NCBI GenBank assembly: GCA_902557845.1
Contig: CACEBX010000003.1
Coordinates: 32,296-96,295 of the forward strand
Direction: 5' to 3'
Length of the DNA: 64,000 nucleotides
Origin: Rhodospirillaceae bacterium
GTDB lineage: Bacteria; Pseudomonadota; Alphaproteobacteria; TMED109
Below, one piece after another: positions 17,562-27,465 of this stretch; the stretch's first letter is position 1, and every line of letters starts with the position of its first letter. Both the position numbers and the translations under genes were made by a program. The notes beneath the pieces are model-generated. The model was not told the DNA's origin and did not search any database. It was given only the letters and a program-made list of their open reading frames with translations.

Positions 17562-19424
17562 TTATTTTATGCTTTCTAAAATTAGATCGTTTAATTTATC
17601 ACAAAACATTTTACTATCATCAAGAGGTATGCCTTCCAGAAGCTTTGCTTGATCCAACAATAAATTTGAAATAGTTACTACTTTTGATAAATTCTTTTTA
17701 TCAGTGGTATCAATTTTATTTAAATACTTAATTAAATTGTGTTCAGGATTAATTTCCAAAATTTTAGCGCTAATTTCATTTAAATGTTTATGCTTTTTGA
17801 GGATATTTTCTAAATGTATATCCATGGAACTGTCATCTGCTACGAAACAAACAGGACTATTAGTTAATCTACTAGAAACTTTTACATCTTTAACTTTTTT
17901 GCCATAGAAGCTTTTTAGATAAGCAATTAATTTTTCAAAATTTTTATAATTATTCTTTTTGTTATCTTTATTAGAAGATGACTGTTTAATATCGATATCG
18001 CCTTTTGTAACTGACTTAAATTTAAAATTATTAAAATTATCTATATTGGGTAACCAAAATTCATCAATAGAATCAGTGAAAAATAAAACTTCTACATTAT
18101 TTTTTATGAAATTTTCCATTTGCGGACTTTTCATCAAGTTTTCTTTATTTTCTCCACTTATATAATAAATTTCTTTTTGGCTTTCAGGCATTCTTTCAAC
18201 GTATTCATTTAATGTAGTCCAACTTTTTTGACTACTACTATGAAACATTGATAATTTTAAAATACTTTCTTTATTAGTAAAATCTTCATGAATTCCCTCT
18301 TTAAGAGTAGATCCAAAATTTTCCCAAAACTTTCCATATTCTTCTTTATTTTTTTTAGACTCTTTTTCTAGTTCTAATAATACTTTTTTAACTATGTTAT
18401 TTTTAATTTTTGATAATACAGGATCGTTTTGTAACATTTCACGACTTATGTTCAAGGAAATGTCTTCTGAGTCAATTATTCCTACTAAAAACCTCAAATA
18501 TTTAGGTACTAAACTTTCACAGTTGTCGGTTATAAAAACTTTTTTTACATATAGTTTTATATTAATCTTTTTATCAGCATGCAATAAATCAAAGGGTTTC
18601 TCTGAAGGAATAAATATCAAATTAGTGAAGTTAATAGTGCCTTCGTTTTTATTATGGAAAATTTTCCACGGTTTATCATAATTAAGGCCAGATTGTGTGT
18701 AGAAGTTTTCATAATCTTCCTTTTTTAGGTCATTTTTATTTTTAGTCCACAAGGCTAAGCTTTGGTTGATCTTTTCTTCTTTACCGCCTTTATCATCTTC
18801 ATCTAATAGAGACACAGGATAGTTTATGTGATCTGAGTATTTTTTAATTACATTAGAAAGCCTAATGCTTTCTAAAAACTCATCGGCATCATCCTTTAAT
18901 TTCAAAGTTACTTTAGTCCCAATCTTATGAGAAGCATCCTCTTTTAAATTAAAGCCTCCTTTGCCATCTGAGGTCCATTTCCAACTTGTTTTGCTTCCTG
19001 CTTTTCTTGATAAAACTGATATTTTATCTGCAACCATAAATCCAGAGTAGAAGCCAACACCAAATTTTCCTATTTGATCTATATTTTTTTCTTTATTTGT
19101 TTCAAGCTTTTTTATAAATTCTTCAGTTCCTGATTTTGCGATTGTGCCAAGTGACTTTATTAACTCTTCTTTTTCCATTCCTATGCCATTATCAATAATA
19201 TTTATAGTTTTGGTTTTTTTACTAAAGGTTATTAAAACCTTGAGCTCTTCTGAGTTACTAATTTTTCTATTTTGCAAAGACTCATATCGAAGCTTATCAC
19301 AGGCATCTGAAGCATTGGATATGTATTCTCTTATAAATATTTCTTTTTCACTGTACAGAGAATTGGCAACAATATTTAATATTTTACCAACTTCCGCTTG
19401 AAATTCAAAATTTTCTGTGCTCAT
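17562..19424 (-). CDS. htpG: Chaperone protein HtpG (Hsp90)
   Basis: Bacterial Hsp90 ATPase chaperone, 620 residues. The N-terminal GHKL ATP site shows REYISNASDACDKLR, IIDNGIGM, IGKFGVGFYSGFMVAD; the middle domain has FIPSEKPFDLLH, DNCESLVPKYLRFLVGIIDSEDISLNISREMLQ. The start is taken at the ATG at 19424 (MSTENFEFQAEV), with an AAGAGAA ribosome site, since the 21 residues upstream in frame are hydrophobic and unlike any Hsp90. It is convergent with tRNA-His and divergent from the nitroreductase gene; no sigma-32-type promoter is obvious. Confidence 0.96.
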   Translation of the reverse strand: MSTENFEFQAEVGKILNIVANSLYSEKEIFIREYISNASDACDKLRYESLQNRKISNSEELKVLITFSKKTKTINIIDNGIGMEKEELIKSLGTIAKSGTEEFIKKLETNKEKNIDQIGKFGVGFYSGFMVADKISVLSRKAGSKTSWKWTSDGKGGFNLKEDASHKIGTKVTLKLKDDADEFLESIRLSNVIKKYSDHINYPVSLLDEDDKGGKEEKINQSLALWTKNKNDLKKEDYENFYTQSGLNYDKPWKIFHNKNEGTINFTNLIFIPSEKPFDLLHADKKINIKLYVKKVFITDNCESLVPKYLRFLVGIIDSEDISLNISREMLQNDPVLSKIKNNIVKKVLLELEKESKKNKEEYGKFWENFGSTLKEGIHEDFTNKESILKLSMFHSSSQKSWTTLNEYVERMPESQKEIYYISGENKENLMKSPQMENFIKNNVEVLFFTDSIDEFWLPNIDNFNNFKFKSVTKGDIDIKQSSSNKDNKKNNYKNFEKLIAYLKSFYGKKVKDVKVSSRLTNSPVCFVADDSSMDIHLENILKKHKHLNEISAKILEINPEHNLIKYLNKIDTTDKKNLSKVVTISNLLLDQAKLLEGIPLDDSKMFCDKLNDLILESIK

Positions 19425-19505
19425 AATATAATTCTCTTTTAAGTAAGATATGATTATTAAAAAAAGTTTATCAAGACATAAAATCATTTTTTTTTGGAGT
19501 ATTAA

Positions 19506-20174
19506 ATGGAAATTATTAGAGCTATAAAAAGTAGAAAGAGTATTAGAGCTTTTACAAAAAAGAAAGTTTCAATATCTGTTATAAAAAAAATATTAGAAAC
19601 AGCATCGCTTTCTCCTAGTGGAAGTAATACACAGCCTTGGAATGTACATGTTTTATACGGAAATACTTTAAAACGCTTTACAAAGGAAATGGTACAAGAG
19701 TTTCTTAAAAATAGTACAAGCCTTAAACTAGAGAGGCTAAATTATATGGATACGTATAGAGCTCCATATTTAGAAAGAAGGCGAAAGGTTGGCTGGGATT
19801 TATATAATTTATTAGGAATTAAAAAAGGTGATTTTCAAAAAACACTTGAGTTTCATTCTAGAAATTATAGGTTTTTTGATGCTCCAATAGGATTAATTTT
19901 TTCTATTGAAAAAGACTTGGGGTGGATGAGCTGGTTAGATTATGGAATGTTTATTCAAAATATCTCGCTTTTATGTAGGAGTTTTGGTTTGCATAGTTGT
20001 CCACAAGCTGCTTGGGGTTTAGTATACAAAAAAGCTAATAAATTTTTAAAGTTAGATAAAAACTTTACAGTACATTGCGGTATGGCGATAGGTTATGAAG
20101 ATGAAAAAAATAAAGTAAATAAACTGAAGACGGAAAGAGAAAGTGTTAAAAATTTTTGCAAGTTCTACAGCTAA
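19506..20174 (+). CDS. Nitroreductase family protein
   Basis: 222 residues. The FMN-binding start IKSRKSIRAFTKKKV and ASLSPSGSNTQPWNVHVL (about 36-53) is the nitroreductase signature, and the second FMN loop is WLDYGMFIQNISLLCRSFGLHSCPQ. The C-terminal half contains GMAIGYEDEKNKVNKLKTERES, as in NfnB/BluB-like nitroreductases that use NAD(P)H. Substrate unknown; not BluB, since the BluB-specific context and motifs are missing. GGAG lies 8 bases upstream of the ATG. The stop overlaps the convergent Sel1-like gene by four bases. Confidence 0.85.
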   Translation: MEIIRAIKSRKSIRAFTKKKVSISVIKKILETASLSPSGSNTQPWNVHVLYGNTLKRFTKEMVQEFLKNSTSLKLERLNYMDTYRAPYLERRRKVGWDLYNLLGIKKGDFQKTLEFHSRNYRFFDAPIGLIFSIEKDLGWMSWLDYGMFIQNISLLCRSFGLHSCPQAAWGLVYKKANKFLKLDKNFTVHCGMAIGYEDEKNKVNKLKTERESVKNFCKFYS

Positions 20175-20626
20175 TTATAAACAGGCTTAAAGTTTTTTAT
20201 TAGTTTTTGGGCTTCACTTATTTCTTCCTCACTCATATCTTCTGAAATAAGTTTTACAAAGTGTTTTCCAATAGAAGTTTCAGATAAATAAAACCACTTA
20301 TATGCTTCAATTAAACTAGCTTGTACACCATTTCCATGAACATATTGCTTGCCCAAATGTACTTGAGCAGTAGGATGGCCTCTGTTCGCAATTTTAAGAT
20401 AAAGATCAGCTGTTTCCTTCCAGTTTCCTCCCATTTGAAATCGTATTGCCTTGGCATAAGTTATTTCAGTATCCAATGCTATTTGATCATTAGATAAGTA
20501 AGGACGCATAATATCATGATCATATTGAATATTTTTTCCATTCTTCTTAACTATTACAATTTCTCTAGCATCAAGATTTTGAAAAAAAATAGTAAAGAAT
20601 ATTAAAGTAGAAAATAGTTTTAGCAC
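20171..20626 (-). CDS. Small secreted Sel1/TPR-repeat protein
   Basis: 151 residues with a signal peptide (MLKLFSTLIFFTIFFQNLDA). The segment GNWKETADLYLKIANRGHPTAQVHLGKQYVHGNGVQASLIEAYKWFYLSE, about residues 68-117, contains one to two Sel1-like repeats (A..LG..Y..G.GV..d..eA..W). Such periplasmic proteins usually mediate protein contacts. It starts 4 bases after the stop of the small lipoprotein gene upstream, so the two are probably cotranscribed. Specific role unknown. Confidence 0.75.
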   Translation of the reverse strand: MLKLFSTLIFFTIFFQNLDAREIVIVKKNGKNIQYDHDIMRPYLSNDQIALDTEITYAKAIRFQMGGNWKETADLYLKIANRGHPTAQVHLGKQYVHGNGVQASLIEAYKWFYLSETSIGKHFVKLISEDMSEEEISEAQKLIKNFKPVYN

Positions 20627-20630
20627 AGAC

Positions 20631-21122
20631 CTAGTTTCTTGTAGCCTCAGCTGCTACACCTACTGGAACTTCTTCACCACCAGGATAAACGGCAACGTTA
20701 GTTCCTTGTAATAAAAGTCCAAGAGTTCCATTCACAACAACATCCTGAGCTATTTTTGTATTCTCTATAGCATTTCCACCACAACTTTTACTCATTTCTG
20801 ATGCGACTAGTCTATCTTTTACATCTAAAGAAACATTAGCTGCTAAAATAAGAGGACCGGTAAATAGTCCAAGAACACCAATTAATGGAGTTGCAATCAT
20901 TCTACCATTAAAAACATAGTCTTCAGTATTTGTATTTGCAATTGATTGTTTGCAATCTTCAGAATGTCTATCTGAAAAGTTACTTTCTTTATCATTATAA
21001 ATTTTATGAGCCATTTTAGCACTTTGACTAGCACAGCCAATCAATGTTTGTGTTAAAAAAAATAAAGTAACGATTTTAATAATTATATTCACTTTTATCT
21101 CTAATAATTCCGAAAGAGACAC
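20631..21122 (-). CDS. Small predicted lipoprotein, unknown function
   Basis: 163 residues; a signal sequence ends in a lipobox LIGC, with the lipidated Cys at about residue 30. The mature part has a hydrophobic segment ATPLIGVLGLFTGPLILAANVSLD and two further cysteines (DCKQS, SCGGNA). The start is uncertain: ATG at 21122 gives ten extra residues before the positively charged signal region, and a GTG at 21092 would give a more usual length. Upstream of and probably cotranscribed with the Sel1-like gene. No family recognised. Confidence 0.65.
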   Translation of the reverse strand: MSLSELLEIKVNIIIKIVTLFFLTQTLIGCASQSAKMAHKIYNDKESNFSDRHSEDCKQSIANTNTEDYVFNGRMIATPLIGVLGLFTGPLILAANVSLDVKDRLVASEMSKSCGGNAIENTKIAQDVVVNGTLGLLLQGTNVAVYPGGEEVPVGVAAEATRN

Positions 21123-21217
21123 ACAATATCGTAAAATTAGTAATTTGTATATAAAAAATTATGTAATTAAAAAAAATGTATTTGGAAATATGCTTTTAAT
21201 AAAGTAACTTTTGTAAG

Positions 21218-23518
21218 ATGGAGTTAAATATTTTAAAAGATCTTGAGTCAAAAGTATCTTGGCTGTCAAATTATATAATTCATAATGCAAATAACCTTAG
21301 ACTTAAAGATGATGACTTGAAAGTAGGAGGTCACCAGGCTTCATGTGCTTCAGTTGTTTCTATACTTGTAGTATTATATTTTAAAGTATTAAATAAATTT
21401 GATAGAATAGCTATAAAGCCTCACGCAAGCCCAGTTTTTCATGCAATACAATATTTGTTAAATAATCAATCATTAGAAAATTTAAAAAATTTTAGAAAAT
21501 TAGATGGCGCTCAGGCATATCCTTCTTCAACAAAAGATTATTGTAATGTTGATTTTTCAACTGGTTCCGTAGGATTAGGAGGGGCGATGACTATATTCAG
21601 TTCTATGGTGCAAGATTACTTATATTGTAATGATTTCTTTAAAACAAAAAATAAATTCAAAATGATTTCTGTTTTTGGTGATGCGGAATTAGATGAGGGT
21701 AATATTTATGAGGCTTTATTAGAAGGTGCAAAACATGAAATTCAGAACTGCTGGTGGATAATTGACTATAATAGACAGTCTTTGGATGGTATAATTCATG
21801 GAAAACTATTTGAAAAATTAATCAACCTTTTTAAGTTAATGGACTGGGATGTTCACATACTTAAATATGGAAAAAAACTACAAAAATTAAAAACTTTAAA
21901 AGGTGGAGATAGCATATTAAAATGGATTGATGATTGTCCTAATGATTTATTTTCAGCTCTAACTTTTCAAGGAGGAAAAGCTTGGAGAAGTACCTTAATT
22001 GATGATTTTAAGAATAATAAAAATGTTTTAAATATTATTAACTCTTTAAAAGATGAAGAGCTCCACCAATTAATGACAAATCTTGCTGGACATGACATTG
22101 AAGAGTTGAGTGAGGTTTTTTCAAATAATAAAAAATTTGCTAAGCCTGCATGCTTTATTTGCTACACTGTTAAAGGGTTTGGTCTTCCATTAGCGGGACA
22201 TAAAGATAACCATGCTGGTATTATGAGCAAGGAACAATTCACAGTATATCAAAATTCAATGAATATTAGAATAGGAAAAGAATGGGATAAAACAGAAGGC
22301 GTAAAAGTTCCTACTAAAGCCTTTAAAGAATATCTTTTTAAAAATGTATTTTATAACATCGAAAAAGATAGAAATTTTAGTGACAAGCATATAGAATTTT
22401 CTGAAAAAAATATTGTTTTTAAAAATTATATAAGTACACAAGATGCTTTTGGCCAAATATTAAATGAAATAGGAAAAGATAAAGACAGTGCTTCTAGAAG
22501 AATAATTACTACTTCTCCAGATGTAACAGTTTCAACTAATTTAGGAAGTTGGGTAAATCAAAGAAATATTTTTAGTAGAAATGCAAAAGTAGATATTTTT
22601 AAGGAAAAAAAAGTTACTTCTGCGCAAAAGTGGAAATATTCACCAAATGGTCAACATATTGAATTAGGAATAGCAGAAAATAATTTATTTCTTTTGTTGG
22701 GAGCTTTGGGAATATCAGAGAAAATATTTGGAACTAGGCTTCTACCAATAGGTACAATTTATGATACTTTTATAGGAAGAGGGCTTGATGCATTCAATTA
22801 TGCTACATATATCGATGCTAGATTTATTCTTGTAGGAACACCTTCTGGAATAACTTTATCACATGAAGGCGGAGCGCATCAATCTATCATAACGCCAAAT
22901 ATAGGAATAGCTCAGCCAAACTTAAACTATTATGAACCAACTTTTGTTGACGAACTAAATGTATTAATTTTTTGGGCCTTAAATAATATTCAGAAAAAAA
23001 AGGGTAAATCTGTTTATTTGAGATTAAGCACCAAAAAGTTGACACAACCCAATAGAAGCTTAAGCAATGTTATTAAAGATGATATTATTAAAGGAGGATA
23101 CTGGTTACAAAATAATGAAAAAAAACTAGACTTAATAATCATTTGTACTGGTGTAGTAGTTGGAGAAGTTATTAATTGTTTAAATCTTATAAAGGATGAG
23201 GAATTAAATATAGGAATTTTTATTGCTACTTCACCAGATGCTCTTTATGAAGATTGGATAACTTCTACAAAAAAAAGTAATTATAAATCTCATTTAGAAA
23301 AAAAACTTTTTAACGTAAATACTAAAACACCTATTATTACAATAATTGATGGGCATTCTAGTGCTCTTTCATGGATAGGATCTATAAAAGGCCAAAAAAT
23401 AATACCTTTGGGAGTAAATAAATTTGGACAATCAGGCGATCTAAAGGAAGTGTATCAGTTTAATGAAATTGATTTAAATTCAATAGTTGATAGACTAGCT
23501 AGATTTATATTACAATGA
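21218..23518 (+). CDS. AceE-like pyruvate dehydrogenase E1/transketolase-type TPP enzyme
   Basis: 766 residues with the homodimeric E1 layout. TPP-Mg motif: GDAELDEGNIYEALLEGAKHE then IIDYNRQSLDG (about 153-190), which resembles AceE more than transketolase. PACFICYTVKGFGLPLAGHKDNHAG (about 310) is also AceE-like; the second half has IELGIAENNLFLLLGALG (about 485) and LSHEGGAHQSIITPNIG, the pyrimidine-binding domain. Shorter than AceE (about 885) and without a neighbouring E2/E3, so the substrate may not be pyruvate; related 770-800-residue proteins in alphaproteobacteria are usually annotated as transketolase. It stands alone just before tRNA-Leu. Confidence 0.7.
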   Translation: MELNILKDLESKVSWLSNYIIHNANNLRLKDDDLKVGGHQASCASVVSILVVLYFKVLNKFDRIAIKPHASPVFHAIQYLLNNQSLENLKNFRKLDGAQAYPSSTKDYCNVDFSTGSVGLGGAMTIFSSMVQDYLYCNDFFKTKNKFKMISVFGDAELDEGNIYEALLEGAKHEIQNCWWIIDYNRQSLDGIIHGKLFEKLINLFKLMDWDVHILKYGKKLQKLKTLKGGDSILKWIDDCPNDLFSALTFQGGKAWRSTLIDDFKNNKNVLNIINSLKDEELHQLMTNLAGHDIEELSEVFSNNKKFAKPACFICYTVKGFGLPLAGHKDNHAGIMSKEQFTVYQNSMNIRIGKEWDKTEGVKVPTKAFKEYLFKNVFYNIEKDRNFSDKHIEFSEKNIVFKNYISTQDAFGQILNEIGKDKDSASRRIITTSPDVTVSTNLGSWVNQRNIFSRNAKVDIFKEKKVTSAQKWKYSPNGQHIELGIAENNLFLLLGALGISEKIFGTRLLPIGTIYDTFIGRGLDAFNYATYIDARFILVGTPSGITLSHEGGAHQSIITPNIGIAQPNLNYYEPTFVDELNVLIFWALNNIQKKKGKSVYLRLSTKKLTQPNRSLSNVIKDDIIKGGYWLQNNEKKLDLIIICTGVVVGEVINCLNLIKDEELNIGIFIATSPDALYEDWITSTKKSNYKSHLEKKLFNVNTKTPIITIIDGHSSALSWIGSIKGQKIIPLGVNKFGQSGDLKEVYQFNEIDLNSIVDRLARFILQ

Positions 23519-23525
23519 AAAAAAT

Positions 23526-23610
<85 letters not shown>

Positions 23611-23617
23611 TTGAACT

Positions 23618-24055
23618 ATGATAATATTTTTTTTAAGAATCTCTATTATTTTATTTTCATGCATAAATTATAGTTACGCAAAAGATGATAATTTTACTGA
23701 TTATCCACTTTCTTTTATTGTAGAATCTTGTCTAATTACCAAACAAAGCTCATTTCCAGAAAATATTGAACAAGAAAAGTTTTTAGTAAATAAAAAAAAA
23801 TACTACACTTGTATGAATTTTATTATGTCCTTATCTACTACTCTAAATAGGAGGTGCATATCCTCAAAAAAAAAAGAAATTTCTCCAGAAAATGCTATGA
23901 CATTTGCTGATTTATCGAATGTAAATTCAACTTCTGATTTAATAAATGAAATTATTGAATATTCTTATAAGTATCCACATTTTTTAAATCAAATTGCTTG
24001 GTTGCATGCTTCAAAAGCTATTAGCCAAAAATGGCCTTGCAAGAAAAAATTCTAA
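23618..24055 (+). CDS. Secreted protein with a Rap1a/Tai-like pattern
   Basis: 145 residues. MIIFFLRISIILFSCINYSYA is a signal peptide. The mature part has four cysteines in a pattern like Rap1a/Tai immunity proteins: CLITKQ, YYTCMNFIMSL, RRCISSKK, then a helix with a conserved-looking P and a terminal AISQKWPC. In that family the final W/F-P-C is typical. In type VI secretion systems such proteins protect from amidase effectors, but no such system is visible here, and many non-T6SS homologues exist. The start is 7 bases after tRNA-Leu, so it may be transcribed with it. Assignment tentative. Confidence 0.5.
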   Translation: MIIFFLRISIILFSCINYSYAKDDNFTDYPLSFIVESCLITKQSSFPENIEQEKFLVNKKKYYTCMNFIMSLSTTLNRRCISSKKKEISPENAMTFADLSNVNSTSDLINEIIEYSYKYPHFLNQIAWLHASKAISQKWPCKKKF

Positions 24056-24138
24056 AAATTTAAATAAAAAAATTACAAAAATATAAGTTTTATAAATTTA
24101 ATATTAGAATTAGTATTATAATCTGTTATACCTAAGTT

Positions 24139-25470
24139 ATGAATGAGAATAATTCTAAAAAATCTGTTTTACAAAAAAGCTTTAAAATAAAAGTACCATA
24201 CAGTCTTATGCAAAAAAGCATGGATGTAGAGTTTGAAAACTTGTCTAAGTCATTAAAAGTTCCAGGTTTTAGGCCAGGAAAGATCCCGTTATCATTTGTA
24301 AAAAATAAATACTTTAAAGAAGTACTTAATAAAACTTCTGAAAAACTTGTACAAGAGGAGGGTAATAAAACTTTTGAGAAAAATAACTATAGGTTAGCAG
24401 TTCAACCAAAAGTAAAGCTTTTAAGTGATTTAAAGGAAAATGAAGATTTAGAAGCTGAGTTTTCTTTTGAAATTTTACCTAATTTTAAAGTGCAAGAATT
24501 TAGTAAAATTTCTCTTAACAGATACATTTCCTCAATATCTGAAACTGACATAAATAATGTTATAAAAAAACTACATAATGATAATAAAGTTTTTAAAAAA
24601 GCTCCTGCAGATAGAGATGCAAAAAAAAATGATAGATTAGTAATTAGTTACAAGGGGTTTACAGGAAAAGAACAGTTTGAAGGTGGCACTGCAGAAAATC
24701 AGATTATTGATTTAGGAAATAACTCATATTTGCCAGAATTTGAAAAAAATCTTACAGGTAAAAAAATCAATGAAGAATTTGAATTAGAAATAGTATTTCC
24801 AAAAGATTATCACGCTGAAAAATTAAGAGAAAAGAAAGCTGTTTTTCAAATAAAAATAAATGAAATTTCAATCCCAGAATTTCTTAAAAATGATGATGAA
24901 TTAGCTGTTAAAATGGGTGCTAAGACTACTGCAGAATTAAAAACTAAAATTAAAAATGAGCTTCAAAGATATTCTGATGAATTGAGTTTTGCAATAATGA
25001 AAAACCAAATTATTAAACATGTTGTAAGTGCTTACAGTTTTGATTTACCTCCGTCTTTAGTTTTAAGAGAAGAAGAAATCATTAAAAAAACCACAAACTC
25101 ATCTGGTGCAACTGGTAAAGAAAAGGAAAAAAAGGCAGAAGAAAATATTCGTAAAAATGCTGAAGATAAGGTAAAAATAGGAATAGTATTATCAGAAATA
25201 GGAATAAAACATAAAATAAATGTTACAAATCAGGAAATTGAGACAGAGCTTGCAAGAATATGTATGCAATATCCAGGAAAGGAAAAAGAAATAGTTGAGT
25301 TTTACAAAAATAATCCTGCTCAAATGAATTCTCTTAAAAGTCCTATATTTGAAAATAAAGTAATAAAATTAATTTCAGAAAAAGCAACTGTTAAAGAAGA
25401 AAAAGTTAGTTCAGAAGAACTTAATTCAAAAATATCATCAATAGAAAAAGAGATGAGTTCACATAAATAG
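24139..25470 (+). CDS. tig: Trigger factor
   Basis: Ribosome-bound chaperone and peptidyl-prolyl isomerase, 443 residues. The ribosome-docking loop is KVPGFRPGKIPLSFVKNKY (about 47-65, the GFRxGK signature); the FKBP-like domain lies about 155-245 (DRLVISYKGFTGKEQFEGGTAEN, NLTGKKINEEFELEIVFPKDYHAEKL); the rest is the C-terminal helical chaperone body, ending in a Lys/Glu-rich tail. First of the tig-clpP-clpX-lon block, a conserved order in proteobacteria that couples folding with proteolysis. Confidence 0.97.
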   Translation: MNENNSKKSVLQKSFKIKVPYSLMQKSMDVEFENLSKSLKVPGFRPGKIPLSFVKNKYFKEVLNKTSEKLVQEEGNKTFEKNNYRLAVQPKVKLLSDLKENEDLEAEFSFEILPNFKVQEFSKISLNRYISSISETDINNVIKKLHNDNKVFKKAPADRDAKKNDRLVISYKGFTGKEQFEGGTAENQIIDLGNNSYLPEFEKNLTGKKINEEFELEIVFPKDYHAEKLREKKAVFQIKINEISIPEFLKNDDELAVKMGAKTTAELKTKIKNELQRYSDELSFAIMKNQIIKHVVSAYSFDLPPSLVLREEEIIKKTTNSSGATGKEKEKKAEENIRKNAEDKVKIGIVLSEIGIKHKINVTNQEIETELARICMQYPGKEKEIVEFYKNNPAQMNSLKSPIFENKVIKLISEKATVKEEKVSSEELNSKISSIEKEMSSHK

Positions 25471-25486
25471 TAGAAAGGTTTGAAAT

Positions 25487-26110
25487 ATGGTAAAAAACAA
25501 TCTTTTTAATAGTTCTCTAATCCCCATGGTTGTAGAGCAGTCAAATAGGGGTGAAAGAGCCTATGATATTTATTCTAGATTGTTAAAAGAGAGAATAATA
25601 TTCTTAACAGGGCCTGTAACTGATGATGTAGCAAGCGTTATTATTGCACAATTATTATTTTTGGAGTCAGAAAATCCAAAAAAAGATATTTACTTTTACA
25701 TTAATAGTCCTGGAGGTTTAGTAACAGCAGGGCTTGGTGTATATGATACAATGCAATATATAAAACCAAAGGTTTCTACACTTTGTGTAGGACAAGCAGC
25801 GTCAATGGGTTCTTTAATGTTAGCTGCTGGAGCATCTGGCATGAGATTTGCTCTTCCTCACTCAAGGATAATGTTACATCAGCCATCTGGAGGTTTTTCA
25901 GGACAGGCAACTGACATTGAAATACACGCGAAAGAGATACTTGATATGAAAGAAAAGTTAAATAAAATTTATGAAAAACATACTAAGCAGAAAATTGATA
26001 TTATTAGAAAGACTCTAGAGAGAGATCATTTTTTAAATCCATCCGAAGCTAAAAAATTCGGAATAATTGATGAAATAATTGATAATAGAACGCAAATGAA
26101 GTTTAGTTGA
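25487..26110 (+). CDS. clpP: ATP-dependent Clp protease proteolytic subunit
   Basis: Serine peptidase of the tetradecameric ClpP barrel, 207 residues. Catalytic Ser106 in [15 protein letters not shown] and His131 in [11 protein letters not shown]; the start [23 protein letters not shown] is typical. It pairs with ClpX encoded directly downstream (35-base gap). An AAAGG ribosome site precedes the ATG, 16 bases after the trigger-factor stop. Nothing unusual. Confidence 0.98.
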   Translation: MVKNNLFNSSLIPMVVEQSNRGERAYDIYSRLLKERIIFLTGPVTDDVASVIIAQLLFLESENPKKDIYFYINSPGGLVTAGLGVYDTMQYIKPKVSTLCVGQAASMGSLMLAAGASGMRFALPHSRIMLHQPSGGFSGQATDIEIHAKEILDMKEKLNKIYEKHTKQKIDIIRKTLERDHFLNPSEAKKFGIIDEIIDNRTQMKFS

Positions 26111-26145
26111 TGTAAAGTTATTAGTAATGTATAATTATATTAAAT

Positions 26146-27405
26146 ATGACAAAAGATAAATCAAATAACAAAAATACTCTTTATTGCTCTTTTTGCGGCA
26201 AAAGCCAGCATGAGGTAAAAAAGCTGATAGCCGGCCCCACAGTTTTCATATGTGATGAGTGTGTTGAACTTTGTATGGATATAATAAAGGAAGAAAATAA
26301 GTCCAATCACCAAAAAATAGACGGCATACCCAGTCCCGTTGAAATTAACAGAGTTTTAAATGATTTTGTTATAGGACAAGATAAGGCAAAAAAAGTTTTA
26401 TCTGTGGCTGTTCATAATCACTATAAAAGAATTAATTTTACAAAAAATAAAGGAGACGTCGAATTATCGAAATCTAATATTTTATTGATTGGCCCCACTG
26501 GTTCAGGAAAAACACTTTTAGCTCAGACTTTAGCTAGAATTTTAGATGTACCTTTTACTATGGCAGATGCTACTAGTCTTACAGAAGCAGGATATGTGGG
26601 AGAAGATGTTGAAAATATTATATTAAAATTAGTTCAGGCAGCCGACTACAACATTGACAGAGCAGAAAAGGGAATTATTTATATAGATGAAATAGATAAA
26701 ATTAGTAGAAAATCTGATAATCCCTCCATTACTAGAGATGTTTCAGGAGAAGGAGTACAACAAGCTTTGTTAAAAATTATGGAAGGTACTGTTGCTAGCA
26801 TTCCGCCACAAGGTGGAAGAAAACACCCTCAGCAAGAGTTTTTAAATGTTAATACAGGTAATATTTTGTTTATTTGTGGTGGTGCATTTAGTGGTTTAGA
26901 AAAAATTATATCTAAAAGGGGAGTTGAAACAGGTATAGGCTTTGGTGCTAATGTGAGTGTTGGAGAAAATAGAAAATTTTCTGATTTATTAAGTGATGTA
27001 GAGCCAGAAGATTTGCTAAAATATGGTCTTATACCTGAGTTTATTGGCAGACTTCCTATTCTAGCTTCATTAGATGATCTAGATGAAAAAGCTTTAATTG
27101 AAATTCTTACTATTCCAAGAAATGCTCTTATCAAACAGTACAAAAAAATATATGATTTGGAAAATGTTAAACTTACTTTTACAAAAGAAGCTTTACAGGC
27201 CGTAGCAAAAAAAGCTATTACTAGAAAAACTGGTGCAAGAGGACTAAGATCAATTTTAGAAGAAATATTATTAGATAGCATGTACGAAATACCTTCTGAT
27301 CATAATATCAATGAAGTAGTTCTTAATGAAGATGTAGTGTTAGGAAAATCAAAGCCAATTGTAGCATATGCAAAAAACAAAAAAGGAATAGAAACTAGCG
27401 CATAA
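26146..27405 (+). CDS. clpX: ATP-dependent Clp protease ATP-binding subunit ClpX
   Basis: AAA+ unfoldase of the ClpXP protease, 419 residues. The N-terminal zinc finger has Cys14, Cys17, Cys36 and Cys39 (CSFCGK and CDECVELC); Walker [16 protein letters not shown] near 118; Walker [11 protein letters not shown] near 180; sensor regions [20 protein letters not shown] and the C-terminal arginine-containing [12 protein letters not shown]. The IGF-type loop that docks on ClpP is near GIGFGAN. Standard length and location. Confidence 0.98.
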   Translation: MTKDKSNNKNTLYCSFCGKSQHEVKKLIAGPTVFICDECVELCMDIIKEENKSNHQKIDGIPSPVEINRVLNDFVIGQDKAKKVLSVAVHNHYKRINFTKNKGDVELSKSNILLIGPTGSGKTLLAQTLARILDVPFTMADATSLTEAGYVGEDVENIILKLVQAADYNIDRAEKGIIYIDEIDKISRKSDNPSITRDVSGEGVQQALLKIMEGTVASIPPQGGRKHPQQEFLNVNTGNILFICGGAFSGLEKIISKRGVETGIGFGANVSVGENRKFSDLLSDVEPEDLLKYGLIPEFIGRLPILASLDDLDEKALIEILTIPRNALIKQYKKIYDLENVKLTFTKEALQAVAKKAITRKTGARGLRSILEEILLDSMYEIPSDHNINEVVLNEDVVLGKSKPIVAYAKNKKGIETSA

Positions 27406-27465
27406 TTTTTAGGTCTTGAAATCTTTAATTTAAATTAACACGTATAGTATATATAGGAGATTATT

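Noticed and set aside
26829..27281. 150-codon minus-strand frame inside clpX
   Set aside because: Antisense shadow of a conserved ClpX segment.
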